Counted from the first letter of the stretch, positions 31,385-40,879 are shown. The stretch: 42,980 nucleotides of DNA from Candidatus Hodarchaeaceae archaeon (GCA_030016755.1 JASEJC010000003.1:1-42980); one strand, 5' to 3'. Notes: generated by a model from the sequence alone, not told the origin. Numbers and translations: made by a program.

Positions 31385-31840
31385 ATGGAACAGCTCACGC
31401 TCAGTTGGGATGAGGTCGAGCGAGCGGCAAAAACCCTAGCTAACTCAATAAAGCGCGATTTTGATCCCGATATCCTCGTAGGGGTTGCGCGTGGTGGTTT
31501 GATCCCCGCGGTCCGGCTCTCCCACCTGCTCGGCGACAAGCTGTTGCGCATCATCCACGTGAGATATTACAAGGGGGCCAACGCGCGATTAAAAAAACCA
31601 GAGCTGCTTGCGGATATCGAGAGGATCGAGGGCAAGGTTTTGGTCGTCGATGACGTTGCCGACACCGGAACTAGCCTCGATTTTGTGCTCAAGCACCTGA
31701 AGGGCAAGGGGGCGAAGGAGGTGCGCACAGCCACAATCGCATACAAACCAAAGTCGCGCCTGAAACCGGATTATTTTGTGTACGAGACGGACAAGTGGGT
31801 CGTTTTCCCCTGGGAAGAAGCGCCCCCAGAAAGCGGGTAA
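31385..31840 (+). CDS. Phosphoribosyltransferase (purine type)
   Basis: 151 residues. ILVGVARGGLIPAVRLSHLL and the PRPP loop KVLVVDDVADTGTSLDFV. The core is like the 204-residue paralogue at 30058 without its C-terminal extension, and the ending (YETDKWVVFPWE) is typical of archaeal xanthine/guanine-type enzymes. GAGGTG lies 6 nt before the ATG. The nearest downstream gene, convergent, is a PfkB kinase possibly acting on nucleosides. Confidence 0.88.
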   Translation: MEQLTLSWDEVERAAKTLANSIKRDFDPDILVGVARGGLIPAVRLSHLLGDKLLRIIHVRYYKGANARLKKPELLADIERIEGKVLVVDDVADTGTSLDFVLKHLKGKGAKEVRTATIAYKPKSRLKPDYFVYETDKWVVFPWEEAPPESG

Positions 31841-31852
31841 AACCTGAATTTT

Positions 31853-32797
31853 TCATTTTGGTAAAGTTGCACCGAATGTTGCGACAGTTTTTGCAGCAAG
31901 TTTCGCACCTAGGTTGCCTGCTGCCTCGGTCGATTGCCCCCTGCTTAGGCCGAACAGGACACCGGCCGCGTAGAAGTCCCCCGCCCCCGTGGTATCCACG
32001 ACTTTTACGGAATAGCAGGGGATTGGAAATCTCTTGCCACGCGAAAAGATGACTGAGCCGCTTTTCCCTTTCTTCAGGCAGACGGTGTCGATATCCTCTG
32101 CGAGGGCGCGCGCCGCATCATCATGTTTTGAGCCGGTGAGGGCTTCCAGCTCCTCCTCGTTTGCAAACAATACATCCGCGCGGGAGATGATTTTTCGCAG
32201 TTTGGTTTTGTTGTTGCTTATCATCGGGGGGCTCTCGAGGGAGATGGATATCCGCACGCCGCTGCCTTCAGCTAAATCCATGGCGTCGCGCGCGTTCCTC
32301 GCTATCGGCCCTTTATCGAGCAGGGTTATCGATGTGAGATGGAGGAAATTCGAGTTTTTTATCCCCTCTGCAGGAAGGGCATCGTAGTCCCTGCTGTTCC
32401 CCAAGTCAGCTGCGAAGGTGCGCTGGCGGTCGCGCGTGATGAAGACGATGATCTTCCCCGTGCGGCCGGGCCTCTTCTCAAGAAAGGAATCTATCCGCTG
32501 GGCCCGCAGGCTTTCCTCGAAGATTTTGCCCTCCGCGTCCTCAGCTATGCAGCTCGCGTAGGCGGATTTACCACCAAGGAAGGAAACCCCCTCGCAGACG
32601 TTGCGGGCGTTGTCGCCGGGGAGGCACATAAAAATTAAATCCAAAACTCTAGAGTGGAGTTCATCTAGTTTTTCGCGGGGCAGAAAATTTGTGGCGCCCT
32701 TTATCAGCTCGTTTTTCGATAGGAACTCGTCGGTACATTTAGCGAAGTAGTCGACGAGCGCGGTCCCAATCCCGAAGACATCGTGTCTCTTGACCAT
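31853..32797 (-). CDS. PfkB family sugar/nucleoside kinase
   Basis: 314 residues, ribokinase fold. The catalytic and anion-hole motif VVDTTGAGDFYAAGVLFG is at about 262-279 (base Asp in AGD). N-terminal GIGTALVDYF and GGKSAYASC positions match adenosine-kinase-like members, but substrate cannot be fixed. The order with two phosphoribosyltransferases suggests nucleoside salvage (inference). Confidence 0.85.
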   Translation of the reverse strand: MVKRHDVFGIGTALVDYFAKCTDEFLSKNELIKGATNFLPREKLDELHSRVLDLIFMCLPGDNARNVCEGVSFLGGKSAYASCIAEDAEGKIFEESLRAQRIDSFLEKRPGRTGKIIVFITRDRQRTFAADLGNSRDYDALPAEGIKNSNFLHLTSITLLDKGPIARNARDAMDLAEGSGVRISISLESPPMISNNKTKLRKIISRADVLFANEEELEALTGSKHDDAARALAEDIDTVCLKKGKSGSVIFSRGKRFPIPCYSVKVVDTTGAGDFYAAGVLFGLSRGQSTEAAGNLGAKLAAKTVATFGATLPK

Positions 32798-32809
32798 GAT
32801 TTCACCCAG

Positions 32810-33319
32810 CTAGTATGGTTTGCTCTTCAACCCGAGCTTGTAGCTGGCGAAGTTTGTGGTGAGGTGGATCGGCGGGGTGATTATTAGGATGGTCAGTATC
32901 ACCTCCCAGCTCGGCAGCATCAGTGGGCTCGCGAAGAGCAAGGCGAAGACGATGAAGCCAAGCTGGTCCAGGCCTGGCGCGGCACCGCCTCGCGGGATAT
33001 TTAAGCGACGTTTGATGAAGCTACCAAAAAGATCGCCCACAAGAGCCCCAAGCGCGAGCAAGAGGCCGAGCATGGCGTAAGTACAAGGTTGCCCCGCTGC
33101 AGCCCCCTGTAGCACACCCACTACGGAACCAGCTATCAGCCCAGCCAAAAACCCGCGGATGGTCTTTCCTGCTCCCAGAATCGGGCGGCCATCGGTGAAC
33201 CGCCTGCCTCCATCTATCGGTGCTCCCCTACCCAGCACCACTGGCGCCGCGTTCGCCACGTAGGCCGGCAGGATGAACCAGATCGCCGCGCCGAGCAGCT
33301 GGAGAAACTCGTTCAACAT
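32810..33319 (-). CDS. carS: CDP-archaeol synthase
   Basis: Activates 2,3-di-geranylgeranylglyceryl phosphate with CTP in archaeal phospholipid synthesis. 169 residues, about four to five TM helices. GAGKTIRGFLAGLIAG and the cytosolic signature LVGDLFGSFIKRRLNIPRGG.APGLDQLGF match the DUF46/CarS family. Divergent from the tetraether synthase gene, with an 82-bp shared region, so the two lipid genes may be co-controlled. Confidence 0.92.
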   Translation of the reverse strand: MLNEFLQLLGAAIWFILPAYVANAAPVVLGRGAPIDGGRRFTDGRPILGAGKTIRGFLAGLIAGSVVGVLQGAAAGQPCTYAMLGLLLALGALVGDLFGSFIKRRLNIPRGGAAPGLDQLGFIVFALLFASPLMLPSWEVILTILIITPPIHLTTNFASYKLGLKSKPY

Positions 33320-33401
33320 TTACCTCACCCGCGGAGTCCTTCCGCAGGAGACTTGGGGCCCTTAGATTTAATACCGATGATTTTTATTGTTGTGTGATTT
33401 A

Positions 33402-34931
33402 ATGAGTGAAAAATTGCTTAAAAAGACTAAAAGCCTCTGCCCTGAATGCATGAAGGTCATCGAGGCGGAGGTCGTCGAGGAGGACGGCAAAGCGCTCATC
33501 AAGAAAGAGTGCCCAGAACACGGCAAGTTCCAAGATATCTATTGGTCCGACGCCGAGCTCTACAAGCGGTTCCAGAAGTTCGCGGAAGTAGGCGATGGGA
33601 TACAGAACCCCCACACGAAGGAACAACGAGGATGCCCTTTTGATTGTGGAATATGTCCCAATCACAAATCTCACACTGTTCTCAGTATAATAGACGTTAC
33701 TAATCGTTGTAATTTGAAATGTCCAATTTGCTTCGCAAATGCGGCTGCAGCCGGCTATGTCTATGAGCCGACATTTGAGCAGATAAGGGGGATGTTGAAA
33801 AATCTGCGCAACAACAAACCAACGCCTCCTCCAGCGATTCAGTTTTCAGGGGGGGAGCCGACCCTTCGGGACGACTTGCCGGACATCGTGCGTGCGGCAA
33901 AGGAAGCTGGCTTCTGGCACGTCGAGGTGAATACCAACGGCGTGCGGTTTGCAAAAGACCTAGATTTCATAAAGCGGCTGCGCGAAGCTGGGGTCAGCAC
34001 CATCTACCTGCAGTTCGACGGTATGACGCCCGAGCCGACGATCAAGGCAAGGGGGGCGGACATCCTCCAGCTGAAGTTCAAGGCTCTCGAAAACTGCCGC
34101 AAGGCCGGCCTCACGAGCGTAGTTCTGGTGGTCACGCTGGTCAAGGGGGTGAACGATGGCCAGTTGGGGGACATCATCCGCTTCGCCGCTGAAAACAAAG
34201 ATATCGTGCGATGCGTGAACGTGCAGCCCGTGTCTTTTGCCGGCAGGATTTCGCAGGAGGAGCGCGAGCGGTGGCGCATAACCATCCCCGATTTTATGAA
34301 GGCGGTGGAGGAGCAGACGGGCGGGCAGATCAAGGCATCGGATTTTTATCCCGTCCCATCCACAGTGCCAATTTCACGCTTCACCAGCGCGTATATGGGC
34401 AAAGAGTTCGTGAAGTTCACCTGCCATGAGCACTGCGGCGCCGCGACCTACGTATTTGTCGAGGACGGGCGCCTCATCCCGATAACGAGGTTTCTCGACA
34501 TCCCCAAGTTGTTCGGCCTGCTTGACAAGTACGCGGAGGAGATCAAGAAGGGCGGCTTCGCGATCAAGAAGAGGGTCCTGTTGAAGGCGGCCAAAGAGGT
34601 GCCGGGGACGATTGATATGTCGAAGGCGCCGAAGGGCCTCAACCTCCCGAAGATTCTACTTAAAATCTTGGGCACCGGGAGCTACAGCGCGCTGGCGGAG
34701 TTCCACGAACGAGCGATCCTAATCGCGTGCATGCATTTTCAAGACTTGTTCAATTTCGACTTGGATCGCATGGAGCGATGCGGCATTCACTATGCAGTAC
34801 CCGACGGGCGCATCATCCCGTTCTGCACTTACAACAGCATCCATCGTCCAGTGGTGGAGCGCAAGTTTTCAGTTCCAATTGCTAAACGGGAACCCCAAAG
34901 TAAAGCTTTAAAAGTTAAGCAAGGTGATTAA
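33402..34931 (+). CDS. tes: Tes-type radical SAM tetraether lipid synthase
   Basis: About 509 residues. The radical SAM motif is C103-NLK-C107-PI-C110, preceded by other cysteine sets (C13/C16, C37, C78/C82/C85) that suit additional clusters, and QFSGGEPTLRDDLP is the GGE strand. Cys-rich positions and size match the MJ0619-like enzyme that joins two archaeol tails to form GDGT lipids. C-terminal cysteine residues (CTYNS) are also typical. ATG 33402 preferred over TTG at 33387; a TTTTTATTG element lies near 33380. The thermosome gene follows in the same direction. Confidence 0.9.
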   Translation: MSEKLLKKTKSLCPECMKVIEAEVVEEDGKALIKKECPEHGKFQDIYWSDAELYKRFQKFAEVGDGIQNPHTKEQRGCPFDCGICPNHKSHTVLSIIDVTNRCNLKCPICFANAAAAGYVYEPTFEQIRGMLKNLRNNKPTPPPAIQFSGGEPTLRDDLPDIVRAAKEAGFWHVEVNTNGVRFAKDLDFIKRLREAGVSTIYLQFDGMTPEPTIKARGADILQLKFKALENCRKAGLTSVVLVVTLVKGVNDGQLGDIIRFAAENKDIVRCVNVQPVSFAGRISQEERERWRITIPDFMKAVEEQTGGQIKASDFYPVPSTVPISRFTSAYMGKEFVKFTCHEHCGAATYVFVEDGRLIPITRFLDIPKLFGLLDKYAEEIKKGGFAIKKRVLLKAAKEVPGTIDMSKAPKGLNLPKILLKILGTGSYSALAEFHERAILIACMHFQDLFNFDLDRMERCGIHYAVPDGRIIPFCTYNSIHRPVVERKFSVPIAKREPQSKALKVKQGD

Positions 34932-34967
34932 GGTAGGAATTTACCGATTGAGGTCAAGGGGGATTTT

Positions 34968-36614
34968 ATGGCAGCTCAGATGGGAGGACAACCGGTTCTA
35001 ATTTTACCCGAGAAGGTACAGCGCTATCTCGGGCGCGATGCCCAGCGCATGAATATAATGGCGGCGCGGGTGATAGCCGAGGCGATTCGCACGACCCTTG
35101 GGCCCCGCGGCATGGACAAGATGTTAGTGGACAATTTGGGTGACGTCACGATAACGAACGACGGCGTCACAATCCTCGACGAAATGGACGTTGAACACCC
35201 TGCGGCCAAGATGATGGTGGAGGTCGCGAAGGCCCAGGAGGACGAGGTTGGAGACGGCACGACCACGGCGGTAGTTCTAGCTGGCGAGCTCCTGAAAAAA
35301 GCCGAGGAGTTGCTCGATCAGGACATCCACTCCACAGTCATAACGGCTGGCTATCGGCTTGCTGCCGCGAAGGCGCAGGATATCTTGGATAAAATGGCGG
35401 TGCCGGTTTCAAGGGACGACGACAAGGTGCTCAAACAAATCGTAATTACCTCGATGAGCAGCAAGGGGTCGGAGATGCGGGGCGAGAAATTAGCTGAGCT
35501 CTGCGTCAAGGCGGTCAAGCAGATTGTAGAGGAATCAGATGGTAAGCTTGAGGCAGACATAGACAACATCAAAGTGGAGAAGAAAAGCGGCGGTAGCTCG
35601 GCGGATTCCAAGTTGATTCAGGGCATAGTGCTTGACAAGGAGGTCGTCCACCCCGGCATGCCAAAGCGGATAGAAAAGGCAAAGATAGCCCTGCTTAACT
35701 TAGCCCTAGAGGTGAAGGAGACCGAAACGGACGCGAAGATCAACATAACCGATCCAGAGCAGCTCCGGAGCTTCCTCGATGAAGAACGGCGCATGCTGCA
35801 GGAGATGGTCGATCAGGTGAAGAAGGTCGGCGCAAACGTGGTCCTAGTCCAGAAGGGAATCGACGATATCGCTCAGCACTACCTCGCGAAGGCAGGAATC
35901 CTCGCGGCTCGAAGGGTGAAGGAGTCGGACATGGAGAAGCTGGCGCGGGCGACTGGGGGAAAGATTGTGACGAACATTAAGGACCTCACCTCGGATGATT
36001 TGGGCACCGCTGCGCTGGTGGAGGAACGCAAGATCGCTGGCGAGGAGATGATATTCGTCGAGGGGTGCAAGGATCCAAAGGCCGTGAGTCTGCTGGTACG
36101 CGGCGGCACTGAACACGTGGTTGACGAGGTCGAGCGAGCAGTACATGACGGGATTTCGGTGATATCAGCGGCAATCGAGGACGGCAAGATGATAGCCGGC
36201 GGCGGAGCATCTGAGATAGAGGTCGCGAAGGGGCTACGAGAGTACTCAGATACAGTTGGCGGGCGGGAGGCGCTCGCCGTGAACGCATTCGCAGATGCAA
36301 TCGAGACGATCCCAAGGACGCTAGCTGAAAATGCGGGTCTGGATCCAATCGATATATTGGTTCAACTTCGGTCTTCTCACGAGAAAAAGGACGGGAAAAA
36401 TATCGGCGTTGATGTGATAAGTGGAAAAGTTCTGAACACCTTCGACATTGGGATCATTGAGCCCCTGCGAGTGAAGACCCAAGCGATCAAGTCCGCAAGC
36501 GAGGTTGCGGAGATGATTCTCCGTATTGACGATGTCATCGCTGCCGGGAAACTTGAGAAGGAAGAAAAAGAACCGGGACCGGGCGCAGAGAGGGGTGGCA
36601 TGCCGCCGATGTGA
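34968..36614 (+). CDS. ths: Thermosome subunit (group II chaperonin)
   Basis: 548 residues, a full-length subunit. Signature segments: [24 protein letters not shown] (42-65), [31 protein letters not shown] and the C-terminal Gly/Met tail GGMPPM. ATP-driven folding in the cytosol as 8- or 9-fold double rings. Only one subunit gene is here; a paralogue may lie elsewhere. The upstream TATA-like CTTTAAAAGTT lies inside the tes end. Stop TGA overlaps an ATG (TGATG) that starts the out-of-frame lead into rpoK. Confidence 0.97.
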   Translation: MAAQMGGQPVLILPEKVQRYLGRDAQRMNIMAARVIAEAIRTTLGPRGMDKMLVDNLGDVTITNDGVTILDEMDVEHPAAKMMVEVAKAQEDEVGDGTTTAVVLAGELLKKAEELLDQDIHSTVITAGYRLAAAKAQDILDKMAVPVSRDDDKVLKQIVITSMSSKGSEMRGEKLAELCVKAVKQIVEESDGKLEADIDNIKVEKKSGGSSADSKLIQGIVLDKEVVHPGMPKRIEKAKIALLNLALEVKETETDAKINITDPEQLRSFLDEERRMLQEMVDQVKKVGANVVLVQKGIDDIAQHYLAKAGILAARRVKESDMEKLARATGGKIVTNIKDLTSDDLGTAALVEERKIAGEEMIFVEGCKDPKAVSLLVRGGTEHVVDEVERAVHDGISVISAAIEDGKMIAGGGASEIEVAKGLREYSDTVGGREALAVNAFADAIETIPRTLAENAGLDPIDILVQLRSSHEKKDGKNIGVDVISGKVLNTFDIGIIEPLRVKTQAIKSASEVAEMILRIDDVIAAGKLEKEEKEPGPGAERGGMPPM

Positions 36615-36629
36615 TGAGGAGGGCCACCC

Positions 36630-36842
36630 ATTTTCCCCAAAAAATACACTCGATACGAAAAAGCCCGAATCGTTGGTGCTAGGGCCCTCCAGATAGCGAT
36701 GGGGGCGCCAGTGCTAGTGGAGGTGCCAGAGAATTTGAATAATCCAATCGACATCGCCTTGTATGAATTTGAGAAAGACGCGATACCAATAACGATGGTG
36801 CGAAGGCTCCCTGGGGAGAAAAGGCCCGGTGTCTCAGCTTAA
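36630..36842 (+). CDS. rpoK: RNA polymerase subunit K (Rpb6/omega), non-canonical start or frameshift
   Basis: [20 protein letters not shown] and the [21 protein letters not shown] segment are unmistakable RpoK. About 70 residues are visible. No ATG, GTG or TTG exists between an in-frame TGA (36615) and the conserved core, so either ATT 36630 starts it, with GGAGG 8 nt upstream, or translation begins at ATG 36614 (overlapping the thermosome stop) and shifts +1 in the run TTTTCCCCAAAAAA at CCC-C. A single-base assembly or sequencing error in that run is also possible. The stop overlaps the convergent KaiC-like gene by 4 bp. Confidence 0.85.
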   Translation: MFPKKYTRYEKARIVGARALQIAMGAPVLVEVPENLNNPIDIALYEFEKDAIPITMVRRLPGEKRPGVSA

Positions 36843-37681
36843 CGCTTGGCATCAGGTCCTTCTTTCTCGCGCATTTTTTCTAGCACATCTTCCAGGAACT
36901 TTTTGGCATCTTTTCCCCTCAGCTGCCTCACGCGGGCTTGTGGGAGAATTTGGATGCCAGCTTCGCCAACCCCGAAGGGCACCCACTCAGTTGAATGGCT
37001 CACCCCCTTCATCTTTCGGACGCGGAGTTGCCTTACCAGCTGCCCCTGCTGCACAAAAAACGGGTCGTAGCGCAGGTCGATTATCCCGTCGACGATGTAG
37101 TCGAGCACGTCAGTTGCCCGCCCAAGGGTTGCTATTCCAAAGTGCATGGAGCCAAAGAAAATCACCCCGCGCTCCTTGGGTCCGCGGGCACGCCAAGTTT
37201 TGATTGCTTCTATCAGGAGCCCTGGTTCAGCGAGGGTCATAAACTCCGTCAACGAGTCGATAATTACCACCCCACGATTGCGCATGCCAAGCTCGTCCAT
37301 CGTCGTCTCGAGCGTGATGAGGAAGCTCATCAGGTCGCTTGGCTCGTTCACGAGCGTGACCCACGTTGAAACTTTTTCGGGCTTGATGCGGAAGGAGAAA
37401 CAGTCGATGAACCTCGCCTTGCCCGCGTCGAGATATTTTTGTAGGCTCCAGCCAAACCGCAGCATCTGTTGAATCACGGTGTTCGGGAGATCATCGAGAC
37501 AGATGTAGATGCATGGCTCGCCGGCCTCCAAGCGGCGGTAGAAGAGCTCGGACAGGAGAACGGATTTTCCGGTCCCACCTTCCCCTGAAATCACAACGAA
37601 AGAACTCCTAGGCATCCCCTCCTTGAGGACTGCATCAAGGGCGCTGATGCCTGTTTTTACAGTTTCAAGGGTTCCGGGCAA
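36839..37681 (-). CDS. KaiC/RecA-superfamily ATPase
   Basis: About 280 residues. Walker A GEGGTGKS (33-40) and Walker [12 protein letters not shown] fit a single KaiC-like domain. Start TTG 37681 is chosen because GGTGGAGG precedes it; the frame is open to 38185, but that region is fen on the other strand. Many archaea carry such a protein of unknown function. It neighbours fen divergently (96-bp gap). Confidence 0.85.
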   Translation of the reverse strand: MPGTLETVKTGISALDAVLKEGMPRSSFVVISGEGGTGKSVLLSELFYRRLEAGEPCIYICLDDLPNTVIQQMLRFGWSLQKYLDAGKARFIDCFSFRIKPEKVSTWVTLVNEPSDLMSFLITLETTMDELGMRNRGVVIIDSLTEFMTLAEPGLLIEAIKTWRARGPKERGVIFFGSMHFGIATLGRATDVLDYIVDGIIDLRYDPFFVQQGQLVRQLRVRKMKGVSHSTEWVPFGVGEAGIQILPQARVRQLRGKDAKKFLEDVLEKMREKEGPDAKR

Positions 37682-37777
37682 GCCTCCACCGCTGAGATTT
37701 GGGCCCGCTGAGATAAAAGACTGTGCAGCCGTACTCGGATTTAAGTGCTTTGGAGTGGATTTTTTATCGGTGTCGGG

Positions 37778-38806
37778 ATGGGGGTCCAGCTCGGCGACAT
37801 CGTGACCAAACAGAAGGTCGAGCTCGAGCAGTTGCGCGGGCAAGTGGTTGCGATAGACGCCATGAACTCGCTTTACCAATTCCTCTCGATTATCAGGCAG
37901 CGCGACGGGGAGTACCTGCGCGACTCGAAGGGGAGGATAACCTCGCACCTCTCTGGCCTCTTCTATCGGACCGCTAACTTCGTCGAGGCAGGCATCCACC
38001 CGGTATACGTGTTTGACGGGGAACCACCTAGGCTGAAGGCGCGCACGGTGGAGCAGCGCCGTGTGGCGAGGACAGAGGCCGCCGAGGAGTGGAAGCGTGC
38101 GCTTGAAGAAGGAAAGGTCGAGGAGGCAAAGAAATTCGCTCAGCGCGCGGGACGGGTGGACGAGCCGATGATCAAACAGGCGCAAACTCTCCTAGGTTAC
38201 ATGGGATTACCCTGGGTTCAGGCGCCTGGGGAGGGTGAGGCCCAGGCGGCGCACCTCGTCCAACGGGGTGACGCTTGGGCTGCCGCGAGCCAGGATTTCG
38301 ACAGCCTGTTGTTCGGGGCCCCCACGCTCGTGCGCAACCTTGCCATCACGGGGCGCCGAAAACTCCCTGGGAAGGACGTTTACATCATGGTCTCTCCCGA
38401 AGTGATTGAACTCAAGTCCGTTTTGGAGGAGCTCGGGGTGACTCAAGAGCAGCTAGTTGATATCGGCATCTTGGTGGGGACCGACTACAACGAGGGTATA
38501 AAGGGGATAGGACCCAAGAAGGCGCTCGAGCTGATCAAGAAGGAGGGCTCGATTGAAAAGATAGCGGGGACCGAGTTTGGGGAAAAATTTGAGGTGGACC
38601 CGCTTGAGGTCCGCGAGATTTTCCTAAAACCGAACGTCACGGACAAGTACAAGTTGAAGTGGGGAGAGCCCGACCCGGACGGCATCAAGCGGTTTCTCTG
38701 CGACGAGCACGATTTTTCAGAGTCACGAGTTCAGACGGGGATAGACAAGTTGACAAAGGGGCGGGCGGAGCGCGGGCAGGTCTCACTCAAGAAGTGGTTT
38801 GGCTAG
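37778..38806 (+). CDS. fen: Flap endonuclease FEN1
   Basis: 342 residues, standard length. Removes 5' flaps in Okazaki maturation and repair. N-terminal acids are in IDAMNSLYQF and VYVFDGEPP; middle motif PGEGEAQAAHL and ASQDFDSLLFG carry further metal ligands; GTDYNEGIKGIGPKKAL is the HhH. The C-terminal QVSLKKWFG is a PCNA-binding PIP box (QxxLxxWF). ATG 37778 gives MGVQLGDIV, the family start; the TTG at 37745 does not. Confidence 0.97.
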   Translation: MGVQLGDIVTKQKVELEQLRGQVVAIDAMNSLYQFLSIIRQRDGEYLRDSKGRITSHLSGLFYRTANFVEAGIHPVYVFDGEPPRLKARTVEQRRVARTEAAEEWKRALEEGKVEEAKKFAQRAGRVDEPMIKQAQTLLGYMGLPWVQAPGEGEAQAAHLVQRGDAWAAASQDFDSLLFGAPTLVRNLAITGRRKLPGKDVYIMVSPEVIELKSVLEELGVTQEQLVDIGILVGTDYNEGIKGIGPKKALELIKKEGSIEKIAGTEFGEKFEVDPLEVREIFLKPNVTDKYKLKWGEPDPDGIKRFLCDEHDFSESRVQTGIDKLTKGRAERGQVSLKKWFG

Positions 38807-39462
38807 CCCTCCTCTTTCCAGCCGCACTTTCCGATCAAGGGCACGAAGGAGCAACCCCCGCGCTCTTGGATTTTCAGCTCCTTTTCGCCCCGCTTCTCCG
38901 CGACCACCCAAGTCTGGAACATGTAGTGCTGCCCAACTGGGGCGCCCAGCTTTCCCCCTACCTTCAGCTGCTCGACAAGGGGCTTCGGCAGCTCGGGGGC
39001 GCAGGCGGTCACGAGGATGCGGTCCCAGGGGGCCCCCTTCTTATATCCGCATGTTCCATCTCCCACCGTCACCTTAACCCACCCATAGCCGGTTCTCTTG
39101 AGGTTTTCCTCCGCAAATTCTGCTAGCTCTGCTATCCGCTCGATGGTAACGATTTCCCCCTCCTTCCCGACCACTTCAGCGATGAGGGCAGCGTTGTACC
39201 CCGACCCAGCTCCGATCTCGAGCACCCGCTGCATGGGCGCTAGGTCAAGTGATTCCATCATTATCGCAATCATGCTGGGGGCGGATATCGTCTGGCCGTG
39301 GCCGATGGGAAGGGGCTGGTCGGCGTAGGAGTAGTCACGCACGTTGGGCGGGACGAATTCGTGTCGCGGGACTTTTTTGAAGGCCTTCACGATTTCCGGT
39401 TTGGTCAGGTAGCCCCAGCGGGACAAACGCTCAACCAGCTCTTCTCGCTCGCGCTCGAACAT
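38803..39462 (-). CDS. pcm: Protein-L-isoaspartate O-methyltransferase
   Basis: 219 residues. SAM motif VLEIGAGSGYNAALIAE, PCMT pattern YADQPLPIGHGQTISAPSM near the substrate site, and post-I TIERI. Repairs isoaspartyl damage in aged proteins, common in thermophiles. ATG 39462 is preferred over the GTG at 39483. The gene end overlaps fen by 4 bp. Confidence 0.95.
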   Translation of the reverse strand: MFEREREELVERLSRWGYLTKPEIVKAFKKVPRHEFVPPNVRDYSYADQPLPIGHGQTISAPSMIAIMMESLDLAPMQRVLEIGAGSGYNAALIAEVVGKEGEIVTIERIAELAEFAEENLKRTGYGWVKVTVGDGTCGYKKGAPWDRILVTACAPELPKPLVEQLKVGGKLGAPVGQHYMFQTWVVAEKRGEKELKIQERGGCSFVPLIGKCGWKEEG

Positions 39463-39515
39463 CCTAACCAAAATAATATTCACTATCTTTGACTTAAGGA
39501 ATTGGGCGAGGGCAG

Positions 39516-39932
39516 ATGAGTTGGGTAGTCGTGGCGAGGGGCCATCCAGGGGTCACGGCAAGGCACCGAACGACATTTATGGTCACGAAGGACCGAGAGG
39601 TGAGCCCAAGAGGGGATTGCATAATCGCCGTTGGTGCCGACAAGGCGGTTTCCGATTTGCCCCCTGAGTTGAAGCGCGCGATAAAAGCAGGACGCGAACT
39701 CTCCATCACCTTAAAGGTTGGAAAAACGGTGGAGAAAATCCAAGCTCGGGGGCATCCATCGCTTGCATTGGACCACCCCACAGACATCGTCGTAAGGAAA
39801 AGCAAGTTCACCTGCGGCCGCACTCTGGCAATTAGAGCCGACAAGGCCGCCGCGGATTTGCAGCGAAAATTCGTAACCGCCCTGCGAAATCCGGCAACTA
39901 AACTTGAGATGAGGGTAGAGATCGGCGCTTAA
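39516..39932 (+). CDS. DUF371 family protein
   Basis: 138 residues. VVARGHPGVTARHRTTFMVTKD and SPRGDCIIAVGADKA match DUF371, an archaeal protein family of beta-rich pattern with no known function. Conserved His and Asp/Arg residues repeat later (GHPSLALDHPTDIVVRKS). Overlaps the convergent Trm112-like gene end by 4 bp. Confidence 0.85.
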   Translation: MSWVVVARGHPGVTARHRTTFMVTKDREVSPRGDCIIAVGADKAVSDLPPELKRAIKAGRELSITLKVGKTVEKIQARGHPSLALDHPTDIVVRKSKFTCGRTLAIRADKAAADLQRKFVTALRNPATKLEMRVEIGA

Positions 39933-40093
39933 CGTAGTTCATCGGGGAGCATTTGAGGTATATTTTTCACGATTGGGTATCTCCGACCACACCCGACACA
40001 GACCAGTTCCTTACCCTTCAGCTTCACGGCCCGCTTACAGACCGGGCAGGCGAGTATCTCAAGGAGCTCTCGGCTGATGGCGGGTTTCGTCAT
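39929..40093 (-). CDS. Trm112-like zinc protein
   Basis: 54 residues with C16, C19, C32, C35 (CPVC...CVGC) and the pattern LLEILACPVCKR.VKL...ELVC..CGRRYPI. of the Trm112/YcaR family, the activator of several tRNA and protein methyltransferases. ATG 40093 is used; an open stretch to 40132 is probably leader. Complete and short, as for the archaeal form. Confidence 0.85.
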   Translation of the reverse strand: MTKPAISRELLEILACPVCKRAVKLKGKELVCVGCGRRYPIVKNIPQMLPDELR

Positions 40094-40147
40094 GGACTCG
40101 TTTAATCCTCTTGCTGGTAAATTTAAAATCATCGCTGGTTGGGCGAG

Positions 40148-40594
40148 CTAGCGCACTAGAAGAACGACGTACGCGACAACGCACAGCGTTGCCTCTAGAG
40201 TGAATATCCTCCTGTCAGTCACATAAATCCAGAAATCGTACGTGAAAATTCTCGGCCCATAAAACTTCTTGCTAATCGGGTACAACAGCATCCTACCCTT
40301 TTCGTCTAGGGCGTCTATAAGGACATGAGTGAACCCACCGATCATGAACGAGAGGGCGATAGCGAGGTTGAATCCGAAGTAAAATGGCACGAAGAGAATC
40401 GCAAAGAAAAATAAAGTGTGAAGAATAGTGGCGGCGTGTGTTTCAGCGGTCGACTCTTTCGGCGGTTTTTTTCTAAGCAGAGTCGGAAGGACATCGAGGC
40501 TCGAGATGTTGGCGCCCACGAGAAGCGCGAGCAGGTGAAAGTCTGGGAAAATTCCATAAAGTATCAGCGGCACGGTGATATGGGCGAGTATCAT
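40148..40594 (-). CDS. YdjM-like membrane metal-dependent hydrolase (short)
   Basis: 148 residues and about four TM helices. H5 (LAHITVP), D34 (SSLDVLP), a HAATILHTLFF block and THVLIDALDEKGRMLLYPIS carry spaced His/Asp as in the YdjM family. Unlike the 391-residue relative in the 11069-15901 operon, there is no large insertion. Coupled to the small membrane protein upstream (ATGA overlap). Substrate unknown. Confidence 0.6.
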   Translation of the reverse strand: MILAHITVPLILYGIFPDFHLLALLVGANISSLDVLPTLLRKKPPKESTAETHAATILHTLFFFAILFVPFYFGFNLAIALSFMIGGFTHVLIDALDEKGRMLLYPISKKFYGPRIFTYDFWIYVTDRRIFTLEATLCVVAYVVLLVR

Positions 40595-40785
40595 TTTCTC
40601 ATCTCTTGGTAGATTCTTGCCAAGGTTATCGCCAGGTACGGGATAAAGGGCCCGATCAATACTAGAATACCTAACCTAAGCCTCCAGACCAGTAGCACAA
40701 GGAGGACGATCCCCATCGCTATCCACGCCGTGATATAGCCGAGGTTCTTTCCGCCCCATTTTTTCAAGTCGACTCTTAATGACAT
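40591..40785 (-). CDS. Small membrane protein with two TM segments
   Basis: 64 residues with helices YITAWIAMGIVLLVLLVW and LGILVLIGPFIPYLAITLA separated by RLR. Basic N-terminus (RVDLKKWGGK) puts it inside. Overlaps the YdjM-like gene by 4 bp. ATG 40785 preferred over TTG 40788. No family recognised. Confidence 0.6.
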   Translation of the reverse strand: MSLRVDLKKWGGKNLGYITAWIAMGIVLLVLLVWRLRLGILVLIGPFIPYLAITLARIYQEMRK

Positions 40786-40833
40786 CAAGACGAAATGTTA
40801 GGTGCTCGTTTAAACCATTGATGGTAGAGGGCG

Positions 40834-40879
40834 GAAAGGTCTTTTTTGTAGGGGGCCTACGTACGGATGGGAACCTTTC
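40834..40879 (+). other. Nested stem-loop directly before the flippase-like gene
   Basis: GAAAGGT (40834-40840) pairs with ACCTTTC (40873-40879), the latter touching the ATG. Inside, GTAGG and CCTAC (40848-40860) form a second stem. An upstream repeat ACCAT-TG-ATGGT lies at 40815-40826. May control translation of the next gene (inference). Confidence 0.35.

Noticed and set aside
37682-38185. N-terminal extension of the KaiC-like ATPase to 38185
   Set aside because: This stretch is antisense to fen, and a TTG with a good ribosome binding site exists at 37681.
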